In this document: positions 11,424 to 20,400 of the stretch, piece after piece | How positions within the stretch are numbered: position 1 is the first letter of the stretch | Layout of the letters: each line of letters begins with the position of its first letter | Source: Blastobasis lacticolella | Taxonomy: Eukaryota; Arthropoda; Insecta; Lepidoptera; Blastobasidae | Length of the DNA stretch: 64,000 nt | Assembly (NCBI GenBank): GCA_905147135.1 | Contig: LR990049.1 | Span: 4,977,428-5,041,427 of the forward strand | Direction of reading: 5' to 3' | Translations under genes and position numbers: made by a program | Notes under the pieces: generated by a model | Told to the model about the DNA's origin: nothing | What the model saw: only the letters and a program-made list of their open reading frames with translations | Databases searched by the model: none

Positions 11424-14217
11424 TTTCTTTATTTATTTTTTATTTAACAGTTTATTGTGCACAGGAAATACATCGTGAAAAACAGGCAAAGTAATAAATG
11501 GCACAACAGGCGCTACTTATTTCTAAAAGAAATCTCTTCCAGCAGGCCTTCGGAAGCGTGATGTGATCATGAGACGCCGATAGGACGTGCACAATATTAC
11601 CTATCTCTAAAAAGGCATATATATATAAGTATATTCATTCTACTTATACACATAAATACCTACAAATATATACATACATATCGATACTATATACTACATA
11701 CATATACATTATCTACAACTTAGGAGCACTCTGAGATAGATAAAACCCTTTTACACGCTTTTTGAAAATGGCAATAGACTGGCTGTCACGCACTTCGTGC
11801 GGAAGAGAATTCCAAAGTCTTGCCGCATGAACAGTGAAGGAGTAGGAATAGAAATCGGAATGGTGGATAGGAATTGCCAATGAGGATCTTACACTGGATC
11901 GACAGGGTTTGTCTTGTGGACGGGAGAAATGGAATTGTTCACGGAGATATGAAGGCGCAGAAGGGTTGTGAAGGATATTGTAGAGGGTGGATAGGATATG
12001 AGCATTCCTTCGCAAGCGGATAGGTAGACACTTAAGCTGAGATCGATAGCTAGATACATGGTCATATTTACGCAGACCATAGACGAAACGGATACAAAGA
12101 TTTTGGAGACGTTCCAGTTTATTTAAAAGCTCCTCAGTGGCATCTAGGTAACAAGGGTCTGCGTAATCGAGAAGAGGTAGAAGAAGAGTATGGACAAGGG
12201 AAATTTTGGTCTTTAGGGGTAAAAAACTTTGGAGGCGTTTGAGTGAATGAAGCGAGAAATGAATCTTTTTACTGACCGCATTGACGTGAGACACCCAAGA
12301 CAAGTTTGTATCTAAAAGGAGACCAAGGTTTTTAGCCGTTTTGCTTAAGGGAATTGGAATCCCTTTAAAAAATATTTGAGGTACAGTAATAGCACTAAGT
12401 TGCCTACTCATGTACGGACTGCCAATAAGTAGAACCTGCGATTTTTTTGGGTTTACCACTAACCCGAATGACTTAGCCCAGGAGGATATACGTATCAAAT
12501 CGGCGTTCACATAGTCAAAAGCTTCCTCGATATCGGAGATTTTAAAATGTCGGTAAAGTTGCAAGTCGTCTGCATAGAGATGGAAGTTAGAGGAGATGAT
12601 TGATGTAACACTATTGATGAAGATCGAGAACAGAAGAGGAGATAGAACTCCACCCTGCGGTACACCTGCAAGAAGATCACACCAATCCGAGAAGACCTCT
12701 CCAGAACGAACTCTTTGCAAGCGACCGCGAAGATAAGAATCAAACCACGTCATTACTGAAGGAGAGATGTTAAGAGAGCGAAGAATGGCGAGAAGTACAT
12801 CGAAGTCTACAGAGTTAAAAGCACTGCTGAAGTCAAGTAGAGTTAAAATCGTTAGACACTTATTCTCCATCGCAAGACGGATGTCATCTGTAACTTTCAG
12901 CAGTGCTGTCACAGTACTGTGGCCTTTACGAAAACCAGATTGAAATGAAGAAAGTAAACAGTTCGATGTAAGATACTGAGTGAGTTGATCATGGATAATG
13001 TGTTCAAGGACCTTGGAAAGGAAAGGTAATAGGGATATGGGACGGAAATCGGAAAAACTAGAGGGGTTGGTGGTTTTTGGAAGGGGGATAACGTTAGCAA
13101 GCTTCCAAGCCAACGGGAAAGTACTCGTTACTAGCGAATGATTAAATATATGAGAGAGTATTTGTAAGAGTTCAGGAAGTAGGAGGGTGATCATGCGGGG
13201 ACAAAGGTTATCATTACCCACTGCAGTAGAAGTAATAGAAATAATATGCTTCTTAACATCCTCCTCAGCAACCGAAGCAAAGGAAAAAGAAGAACAAAGA
13301 GGACGTGGTTGAGAATCAATCTGCGCTATAGTGCTAGATTTGGTATTAGCATCCAGGATCACAGGTGGAGAGGAAAAATGGGCATTAAGACTATTTAAAT
13401 CAATAGAGCCATCGAAGTCTACTGCAGATCTGCCGATGCCTAGGGATTTTAGAAATGCCCAGACCTTTGAAGGGGTTGAGCCATTAACAGAATTGTGAAT
13501 GTGGCGTCTTCTGGCATCCCTACACAGACGACTGCAACAGTTTCGCAGATGTTTGTACCGTTCGATGTTCGTGCCAGAAGGGCATTTTTTAGCACGTAGC
13601 TTGGCTCTGTCACGCCTGATCATCATGACCTTGATTTCGTCCGTAATCCATGGTGCAGGTGTTTGTTTTAATTTTACTTTTTTAAGAGGAGCATGGTTGT
13701 CGTAGAGCCGAAAAATCAGGGTTTGAAACTCTTCAACCTTTACGTCAATGTGGTCAGCATCAAGAACGGGACTCCAGTCAATATTCACTGCATCGCGCCT
13801 CAAAGCCTCCAAGTTGATCGCCTCGAAACTGCGTAGGAATTTAAATTTAGGTTTAGGCTTAGGGGTCCGAACTTTAAATGAGAGGTATATTAAATCGTGA
13901 TAGGAAAAAGGGGAGGGGAACTGACCATGTACTGCTATCTTCTCTAGGGAAGATGTAATCAACAAATCAAGAAGAGAGGGGTTACAATTAGGAGAATGAT
14001 GGGTGGAAGAAAGTGGAAGAATATGCAAGTTGACCGAGGACAAGAGATACTGCAGTTTATGAGTTCGAACATCATTTTTAAGCAGGCACGTGTTGAAGTC
14101 CCCCAATAAAAGAACGTCGTCATAATTAGGACAAATGTTATATAATAGGGTCTCCAGAGAGTTAAAATAAGTAATGCAACAATAGTCAATTTCATAATAA
14201 TCTGGTTTGAAAAACTG
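11424..14217 (-). mobile_element. 5'-truncated CR1-like LINE
   Basis: The element runs on the minus strand from within the endonuclease domain (5' junction at 14217) through a complete reverse transcriptase. Its 3' UTR ends AATAAACTGTTAAAT and an A-rich AAATAAATAAA tail near 11427. A second copy of the 3' UTR at 28537-28695 confirms the 3' boundary. The 5' end abuts the stop codon (14218-14220) of another LINE on the same strand. Incomplete reverse transcription would explain the missing 5' part. I could not find a convincing target duplication, which is common for CR1-type elements. Confidence 0.85.
11713..14217 (-). CDS. CR1-like LINE ORF2, endonuclease fragment plus reverse transcriptase
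   Basis: This is an uninterrupted frame of about 834 codons. It starts at the junction with no native start codon. The first about 115 residues are the end of an APE-type endonuclease: LLLGDFN, the SLLDLLI strand and the YHDLI motif in place of SDH. Reverse transcriptase motifs follow in order: FRPISLLP, QSGFRKGHSTV, DFSSAFNSVD, GVPQGGVLSPLLFS, the catalytic LYADDLQLY near residue 548 of the open frame, and NLGLLLD. The thumb and C-terminal end contain ARLWNSLP. The YADDLQLY variant and the LWNSLP ending suit the CR1/L2/Rex group better than Jockey, but the exact clade needs a tree. The 2.5 kb open frame means a fairly recent insertion, yet the missing endonuclease start makes this copy non-autonomous. 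Confidence 0.9.
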   Translation of the reverse strand, partial: QFFKPDYYEIDYCCITYFNSLETLLYNICPNYDDVLLLGDFNTCLLKNDVRTHKLQYLLSSVNLHILPLSSTHHSPNCNPSLLDLLITSSLEKIAVHGQFPSPFSYHDLIYLSFKVRTPKPKPKFKFLRSFEAINLEALRRDAVNIDWSPVLDADHIDVKVEEFQTLIFRLYDNHAPLKKVKLKQTPAPWITDEIKVMMIRRDRAKLRAKKCPSGTNIERYKHLRNCCSRLCRDARRRHIHNSVNGSTPSKVWAFLKSLGIGRSAVDFDGSIDLNSLNAHFSSPPVILDANTKSSTIAQIDSQPRPLCSSFSFASVAEEDVKKHIISITSTAVGNDNLCPRMITLLLPELLQILSHIFNHSLVTSTFPLAWKLANVIPLPKTTNPSSFSDFRPISLLPFLSKVLEHIIHDQLTQYLTSNCLLSSFQSGFRKGHSTVTALLKVTDDIRLAMENKCLTILTLLDFSSAFNSVDFDVLLAILRSLNISPSVMTWFDSYLRGRLQRVRSGEVFSDWCDLLAGVPQGGVLSPLLFSIFINSVTSIISSNFHLYADDLQLYRHFKISDIEEAFDYVNADLIRISSWAKSFGLVVNPKKSQVLLIGSPYMSRQLSAITVPQIFFKGIPIPLSKTAKNLGLLLDTNLSWVSHVNAVSKKIHFSLHSLKRLQSFLPLKTKISLVHTLLLPLLDYADPCYLDATEELLNKLERLQNLCIRFVYGLRKYDHVSSYRSQLKCLPIRLRRNAHILSTLYNILHNPSAPSYLREQFHFSRPQDKPCRSSVRSSLAIPIHHSDFYSYSFTVHAARLWNSLPHEVRDSQSIAIFKKRVKGFYLSQSAPKL

Positions 14218-15185
14218 CTACAACGAGTCGAAGTAATACTTGAGTATGCGGTTTCTAGCTGACTCACAACTTGTGTTAAATAAATCAAGATCAATAGAAA
14301 GGTGTTCCTTCTGTAGTTGGTAGAAGCTTCTGGAACATGCAACGGGTCATTGCCCTGAAGCATCTCACAGGTGTCCTAAAATATAAGCAAGAAAGAAGTT
14401 CCGGGCAGTCGACGACTCCAGACTCAATTTTGAGAAGCATTGTCAGATCAGCCATTTCCCTACGCATGAAGAGAGGAGGAAGGTGGTTTTTCTTGCATAG
14501 AGAAAGGTAATGCTCCGACCCATAGCGTTGACCTACTCGGTAACACACGTAACGCAGATTTTTTGGATAGCCTCAATACGTGAAATGTAGACAGCGTAAC
14601 ACGGACTCCAAACCTGAGAAGCATATTCTAAGATACTCCTGACAAAGGTACAATAAAGAATTTTAATGGTTTTTATAGAATTAAATTCCTTAGAGCATCT
14701 CATTATAAACCCAAGTGCCTTATACGCTTTAGCTGTTATAGAATTTATATGATGATCAAACATAAGCTTGGAGTCATGGAGAACACCCAGATCACGCACC
14801 ACCGACTCTCTCTGCAAGATTTTAAATTTGAGGCGATAGTTAAAAAGTATAAAGTCGCGCTTACGACCATATGCTACAGCCGAGCATTTTCCGGGGTTGA
14901 GATCTAACTGATTAGTACTACAGTACTCTTCAAGGCGTACGAGATCGGTTTGTAAGGCCTCAGCATCAGCAATGGAGGTTATAGTGGCGTATATTTTCAT
15001 GTCATCAGCAAAACACAATAGACTGGCTATTGAGAAACATGAATTAATGTCATTTATGAAAATAATGAATAGTAGAGGCCCCAGCAAAGATCCCTGTGGT
15101 ACCCCACTAGGAATAGTAACCCAGCTAGATACATAATTACTGACGACAACCGCTGATGATCCGCTGACGACAATGATGATATTAT
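14218..15185 (-). pseudogene. Frameshifted reverse transcriptase C-half of an older LINE
   Basis: Minus-strand translation begins at the GVPQGSLLGPLLFIIFINDI motif, then FADDMKIY (catalytic box with F instead of Y first) and VRDLGVLHDSKL. A thumb region and a C-terminus NTSCESARNRILKYYFDSL end in TAG at 14218-14220. The first frame closes near 14533 and the reading continues in other frames (MCYRVGQRYGSEHY, then IDLDLFN), so at least two frameshifts break it. The 5' two-thirds are absent. The complete native stop is immediately followed by the CR1-like element. FADDMKIY with SLLGPLLF is common in insect LINEs; I do not assign a clade. Confidence 0.85.
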
Positions 15186-15321
15186 ACACTGTATATGTAT
15201 TTAAAATAGGTATATAAGTAGTTTGCAGATGGTCAAATATGCTAAATTACACTCACGCAAAGTTACACAGACACGCAGAATGATTCATATCCTAAATGAC
15301 ATTCACACAGAATGACACAGG

Positions 15322-15462
15322 GAGGAGGTAGGTCATTGGGACACAGTGGGTCAGTGTGATAGAGTGGGTCACTGTGGACCACGGTGGGTCAGTAGGTCAA
15401 GATGGGTCAGTGGGTCAATGTGTGTCCGTGAGTCAAGGTAGGTCAAGGCCACTGTGACCCTA
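15322..15462. repeat. Degenerate minisatellite rich in GGGTCA/AGGTCA
   Basis: Eight plus-strand copies of RGGTCA occur at 15330, 15348, 15366, 15386, 15394, 15404, 15412 and 15440, and one on the minus strand (TGACCC at 15455). Neighbouring sites form direct repeats with 2, 4 and 2 bp spacers (15386-15417). Spacing of starts near 8-10 or 18-20 bp suggests an origin by slippage. The hexamer is also the nuclear-receptor half-site. Confidence 0.7.
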
Positions 15463-15902
15463 TGGGTTGCGCACCACAGCGCAAACTATCTTAGTATAGT
15501 TCTGTGGGGTTCCAATAAAAAGCTTCACAGTCGCTTACTTACTATAGGTATACAGAGAACAATTGATTTAAAAAACCTATGCACAACATCACTAATTCCG
15601 TGAAACCCGAATGCCGACTGCTATTGCTTATTTAGTCGCTAACCTATTAATAATGAACACAAATATACAAGTAAATATCCATTTCAGCATTTACTTGCAT
15701 TTCCTTTCCGAATAGCGGCGACTCGGTGATCATACTGTCATGTTGCTTTAACAGGGACAGTACTAAATAGATTTATAGATACTAAATAGATAGATTTGTA
15801 GATTTAATTGTACCTAATATACCATACAGATATATAATAAATATGCCATACGGATTACAGTAGCCGAAAGTTTGTTACTGGACTTGCGTCACTTAAGGGA
15901 CA
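15463..15902. other. Non-coding stretch, nothing recognised
   Basis: AT-rich, short frames only; repeated AGATAG and ACTAAATAGAT words near 15760-15800 are too short to call an array. Confidence 0.4.
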
Positions 15903-15910
15903 CGTGTAGG

Positions 15911-16136
15911 TAGGGTTGCCAACTTTTTTAAGACCAAATATAGCACTTTCGGATTCTAAAAATATAATCGTGTAGCATGTGTGCTCGGTCAGGCCTTAGG
16001 TTAGGACAGGCTCTAAGATAGGTAGGCTATCGGGTTCATTAAGCAATTAACATTTTTACTTAGAATTCACGCCTTAATTTCGCATATTAAAAAAAATAAT
16101 TAAAAATTAAAGAATAATAGTAGATTGGCAACCCTA
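15911..16136. mobile_element. hAT-type MITE with 8-bp target duplication
   Basis: The ends TAGGGTTGCCAACT (left) and AGATTGGCAACCCTA (right) are inverted repeats. The 8 bp outside each end are CGTGTAGG (15903-15910) and CGTGCAGG (16137-16144), matching at 7 of 8 positions. An 8-bp duplication and TAGGG-type ends are typical of hAT elements. The 226-bp AT-rich body codes for nothing, so an autonomous hAT elsewhere would be required for movement. Confidence 0.8.
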
Positions 16137-16366
16137 CGTGCAGGGTACGGGCGGCAATTCCTACGGACCTGAGTAAATTCGCCTTCATTGTTGTGTAGAC
16201 TGATCTCCATGATTTAAGTATTCTTGTGTATATTCTGTTTACTAGGTCTCTGAGGTTGCTTGGAAGAAATCGCTTAAAACGATAAGGCCGCTTTTTCTTT
16301 TTTCCTTTGTTTTTGTTATATTTGTGTATCAGTAATAAAAAAAATTAATTAATTCATTCATCCCCC

Positions 16367-17130
16367 TTCGTAAACGCTGCTAGAATTAAACTGTTCATTA
16401 ATGAAAGAAGACTGTAATAAAAATCCAAAACCCCTATTTAAAAATGTAAATATAAAGGCGCGTACAAAGTAGACGACAAGTGCATATTACGTAGCTCGTG
16501 GCCACACACATGAGGGCCTTATGTGTTGACGTCATCACTGAGTGCCCGGTGAGTATCCACCACGTAGGTACACATAACTGTACAACAAGTTAGTGTTGGG
16601 CATCACATGGTTTAGAATGTACAATAAAAAGGATGTTGTCCATTTTTGGTCAACGGATACCTACGCAGGTCCTAGTTAGTCATGCTCTAGGATATAAGTT
16701 GCCATTTACAATGGACAGCATAAAAATACAAATAGAAAAACCACAGCCTTTTTGTTGTATATTTTAAACCATATGTGATGACCAATCCGCCTGCCAAGCG
16801 TGGTGAACTGGAGATTATGGCAAACACTTATAGGCAATATAGGTAGGTACTTATAGGCAATAATCTTCTGCCACGTCTTACCATTAACCCTAGTTGCATA
16901 AGGGTAACTTGTTGTGCTGCTGTGTCTACTTACGTGGCGACTACTCACCGGGCACTCAGTGATGACGTCAACACATAAGGCCCTCATGTGTGTGGCCACG
17001 TTCTACGTAATTTGCACCTGTTGTCTATTTTGTACGCGCCTTTAAATTTACATTTTCGAATAGGGTTTTGTATCTTTATTTGAGTTTTGTTTTGATCAAT
17101 GAACAGTTTAATTGTAGTAGCGTTTACGAA
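16367..17130. mobile_element. Long foldback (inverted repeat) element
   Basis: The left arm 16367-16574 and right arm 16921-17130 are about 90% or more identical in inverted orientation. Shared stretches include TTCGTAAACGCTRCTA at the tips and CACTGAGTGCCCGGTGAGTA inside. The symmetry continues inward: 16598-16632 pairs with 16747-16785. The right arm is interrupted at about 16786-16910 by foreign sequence containing CGCCTGCCAAGCGTGGTGA, which resembles the ATGATG-tailed family. If transcribed, the RNA would fold into a very long hairpin. No transposase frame is present and no target duplication was clear. Confidence 0.8.
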
Positions 17131-17661
17131 CTGAAACGTAGTTATTAAAAAGGTCGGAGGGCATTGGTATGTCTCAGATTTAGCGATGTTGTGTTATAGG
17201 CTTTTTAAATCGTTTTTCCTCAGTGTATTCACAGATAATTTACATAATCTCATCTTTAGATAGTTTACGCTATGGTGTTCCAGTGGATACCCAAGCAATG
17301 CTGGATTTGTCAACATGTTCGGGACACGTCCTGATGCTACACAAGGTAGGAAAGGGTTCCCCGACTCTTCCCCGCTGGTTCCAACAGAAATGACGAAGGT
17401 ATGGTTGTATCCAGCCACAACTACGCTTATGATAAATTTTTAAATCGTAAAATTTCAAAGAAACTTAAAATAAGTTCTATTTTAGGTTTCTTTGATTATC
17501 CGCCTCCGCCGCGTGCCTCTGTCGCGTCTCTTCTTAATAAACCGCGCCTTACAAATATAGGTAGTATAACAATTCGGTGATCTCGTTGAAAAAAGAGAAT
17601 ATGAGGGGCAACGTTGTGATTGCAGTGGGTAGGACAATCCCACATAAACTTTTCCGTTTCA
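17131..17661. other. Non-coding stretch, no identified gene
   Basis: A moderately GC-richer part at 17265-17420 gives a short minus-strand frame (GYNHTFVISVGTSGEESGNP) that matches nothing I know. There is no splice or promoter context to support it as an exon. Confidence 0.35.
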
Positions 17662-17832
17662 TCATCACAGCCCATAACAGTCCATTGCAGGACTAAGGGC
17701 CTCTGCCACGAAGGTGGAGATAATAGCCATAATCTCCATGCTTGGCAGGTGGGTTGGAGATCGCAGTGTTGTAAATATAACTATAGATAACGCTGCTGCC
17801 CATTTTCCAGTCTACGAAGACTCTAGATTTTC
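17662..17832 (-). repeat. ATGATG-tailed repeat family, copy 3 (antisense)
   Basis: Reads on the plus strand CATCATCACAGCCCATAACA, then CTGCCACGAAGGTGGAGATA, CTTGGCAGGTGGGTTGGAGA and GCTGCCCATTTTCCAG. It is the reverse complement of the copy at 6588, cut off before the GTGTCGTACAAGG module. Confidence 0.75.
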
Positions 17833-18921
17833 TCCGTTTAGATATCCGTAAATGCATTCCCCACGTAAAAATAAAGGCTATGTAAACTCACCTTCAGTGG
17901 CGCTCCAATAGCACAGACGGAAAACGGGCAGTCAGAAATGTCCAACGCCAGCTCGACTAAGCTGGTCGTGTCAAAGACTATATTAAATACAATATTAAAT
18001 ACTATATTAGGAGCTTTATATCCCGAAACCTAATAAAACCCTTCACATCGCTACTCCCCAAGAGTTATTTATCAAGTTCTCCAGACGGTGTGCTACAGTA
18101 GGTTCTTATATTTATGACAGTTATATCATAACGCACGTGTAGGTACTATCACAAAAATGGGAAAATAAATGTAGCTATCCCTTATTAAAAAGGAGAGTCA
18201 CTGTGACGTAGATCACCTGCATCGCCTACGTAAGCTGATCCTTGAATATTTTATTACTTAACGGAAGGATTTATCCATCCCATCTTAGATCGTTTTGTAT
18301 ATTGAAAAAGAATTGAGCAGTAAGGCCAACCTTTTTTGTAGGCGAGTGCTTCACATTTATAATCGATGTATTACGTATATTTTCGTAGTATTTTTCGTGG
18401 GTAGGTATCTTGAACCCTATTACAGTATCTTACATAAGTACGCATATATAACTACTTATTGGTGTAAGATCTTTCGCTATCCTACCGTACCTACATCCAT
18501 TTTAAAGTATCTGTACGGAGTAACGCCGTACATGGAATTTTACCAATAACCGTAAGTACTAATGCGCTTCGAATGTATTGCAATTGCAACGTAGCTTAAT
18601 TGCTTAGTCTATATTTTTTTACAGTAAGTGTTATAACAGCATTCAACGGTCATTACCATCCCCCGCCTAAACTTCTAAACACTCATGATAACTGCAATAC
18701 ACCACAGTTTTTGGTCCTTTTAACGGCGTTACTTCGTACTGTACCTATATGGATCAAAATGGTGGTTACGACCCACGTGATTTTCATTAATACACAACGA
18801 TAGGTATAGGCCTTATTATGAAGTTGTCAAATGAAAAAAAAATTCTAAACAAGCTTTTGTAGCGTGATCTATTTCAACTGGATAAGGTGAATCAAACGAG
18901 CACAAACACGTAAGATTTATC
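17833..18921. other. Non-coding stretch upstream of the Jockey insertion
   Basis: No recognised gene or repeat. Short plus-strand frames near 18295-18800 are AT-driven and show no domain. Confidence 0.45.
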
Positions 18922-18936
18922 ATGTAGAGCTCGTCT
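18922..18936. repeat. 5' target-site duplication of the Jockey LINE
   Basis: ATGTAGAGCTCGTCT here is identical to 23198-23212 on the other side of the element. Its last 13 bases are also the outer end of the MITE terminal repeat. Confidence 0.93.
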
Positions 18937-20400
18937 GAGAATACCTCAGGCAGCTCCACAAATTCTGGGAGGAGCAATACACCCCAATCTGCACCACCTG
19001 AAAATAATAAAAGATATGTGCAACAGGCTTTCCACCCAAGCCTATTCATACAACGACCTAGATCTTCGTCACTGGGAAACGCTACAAGTATCAGGCGAGA
19101 CCTGCCCCCTCTGCCACCTGAGGAGCAGCAGGCTGACAATAATGACCAAAACAAAGTTTGCCATCCCACCTGGCAAAGAGTACCTACACAACGTAACTCC
19201 AAAAGAAAGATGCATATGCATAATTTACCTAGCACAAAAAGACACACTAGCACCTCAGAAGTCGAGATCAGCACATCAAACAGATATAGTGACCTACTGA
19301 TGGATGTTACAGAGGATCAATCAGAATCTACAGAAGATCAAAATCAGACTACCCAGAGCAAGAAGGTACATAAACCACCACCGATAATCCTTTATGGCAT
19401 AGAAGACTTATCTAAATTAACCGAACTGCTAAATACAGGTGTGCCCAGTGGTACATACTCTTACAAAATCATCAACAGAGATCAACTTAGAATTGTAACA
19501 AAGTCAACAGAAATATATAAAGAATTAATGGAACACATCCGAAATAACGGTCTCATTGGTCATACCTTCACGCAAAAAGAAAAAAAGTCCTACAGAATAG
19601 TGATAAAAAACTTGCACCACACTACACCTAAAACAGCTATAATAGAAGAAATTGAAAAAACTGGCAACAAAGTTAGAGGTGAAATCGTATGTGCAATCTC
19701 TAAAAAAAATAAGAAACCTTTAAATATGTTCTTTGTTAATGTAGAACCAAGCCCAAATAACTCAGAGGTGAAGAACATAGAATTTATCTATCACACAAGA
19801 GTCAAGATTGAAGATCCCAGGAAATCTCATGATATCCCGCAGTGTACCAGGTGTCAACAATATGGACACACAAAAAATAATTGTATGCGTCCTTATCGAT
19901 GTGTTAAGTGTGCGGAAGCGCACAAAACTACAGATTGCCCTAAGAAGGATAAAAATACGCCAGCTACCTGTACACTTTGCTTTGGCGATCATCCAGCCAA
20001 CTACAAGGGCTGTCAAGTCTACAAAGAGATACGGGCGCGAAAGGCGACGCAGATGTCTAACACCAAAACAAATCCAGCACTAAGAAATAAAAATAAGATC
20101 CCCCCTCCGCCGCCAATTGGAGAATTTCCACCACTGAATACACAACAGTATTCTGTACAACACGCAAATAACGCTTCTGCTAATAACAGACAGAACCCAC
20201 ACCATGTCCATACCATGTCCTATTCCAGGGCAGCTAGAAGCAGGGAGCTGGACAAAAAATCAGAGGAAATACAGCCTCAGCCAACAAATTTGCTCGAACA
20301 AATCCTTGTCAAGCAAACAGAAAAAATGGATATACTCCTGCAACAAATGAGCACCCTAATGGGGCTACTCACGACACTCATAGCTCAGCAGCGAAAATGA
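18937..20400 (+). CDS. Jockey LINE ORF1, zinc-knuckle nucleic-acid-binding protein (5' partial)
   Basis: This frame gives 487 residues and is open from the element junction; no ATG lies at the start (first candidates are a GTG at 19018 and later internal codons), so the native start is missing. The N-terminal part is low-complexity (GSSTNSGRSN, DLPPLPPEEQQ). Near residues 145-285 lies a region with IILYGIEDL and YRIVIKNLHH, matching the pre-C2HC domain of Jockey Gag-like proteins. Three zinc knuckles then follow: CTRCQQYGHTKNNC, CVKCAEAHKTTDC and CTLCFGDHPANYKGC. A glutamine-rich C-terminus may form a coiled coil. Known relatives bind element RNA and direct nuclear import. The stop TGA overlaps the ORF2 start as ATGA. 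Confidence 0.92.
   Translation, partial: ENTSGSSTNSGRSNTPQSAPPENNKRYVQQAFHPSLFIQRPRSSSLGNATSIRRDLPPLPPEEQQADNNDQNKVCHPTWQRVPTQRNSKRKMHMHNLPSTKRHTSTSEVEISTSNRYSDLLMDVTEDQSESTEDQNQTTQSKKVHKPPPIILYGIEDLSKLTELLNTGVPSGTYSYKIINRDQLRIVTKSTEIYKELMEHIRNNGLIGHTFTQKEKKSYRIVIKNLHHTTPKTAIIEEIEKTGNKVRGEIVCAISKKNKKPLNMFFVNVEPSPNNSEVKNIEFIYHTRVKIEDPRKSHDIPQCTRCQQYGHTKNNCMRPYRCVKCAEAHKTTDCPKKDKNTPATCTLCFGDHPANYKGCQVYKEIRARKATQMSNTKTNPALRNKNKIPPPPPIGEFPPLNTQQYSVQHANNASANNRQNPHHVHTMSYSRAARSRELDKKSEEIQPQPTNLLEQILVKQTEKMDILLQQMSTLMGLLTTLIAQQRK

Noticed and set aside
18816..19274. A 152-residue minus-strand frame overlapping the Jockey 5' end
   Set aside because: It runs antisense through ORF1 and the target duplication; the plus-strand frame has zinc knuckles and family motifs, so this is a shadow.
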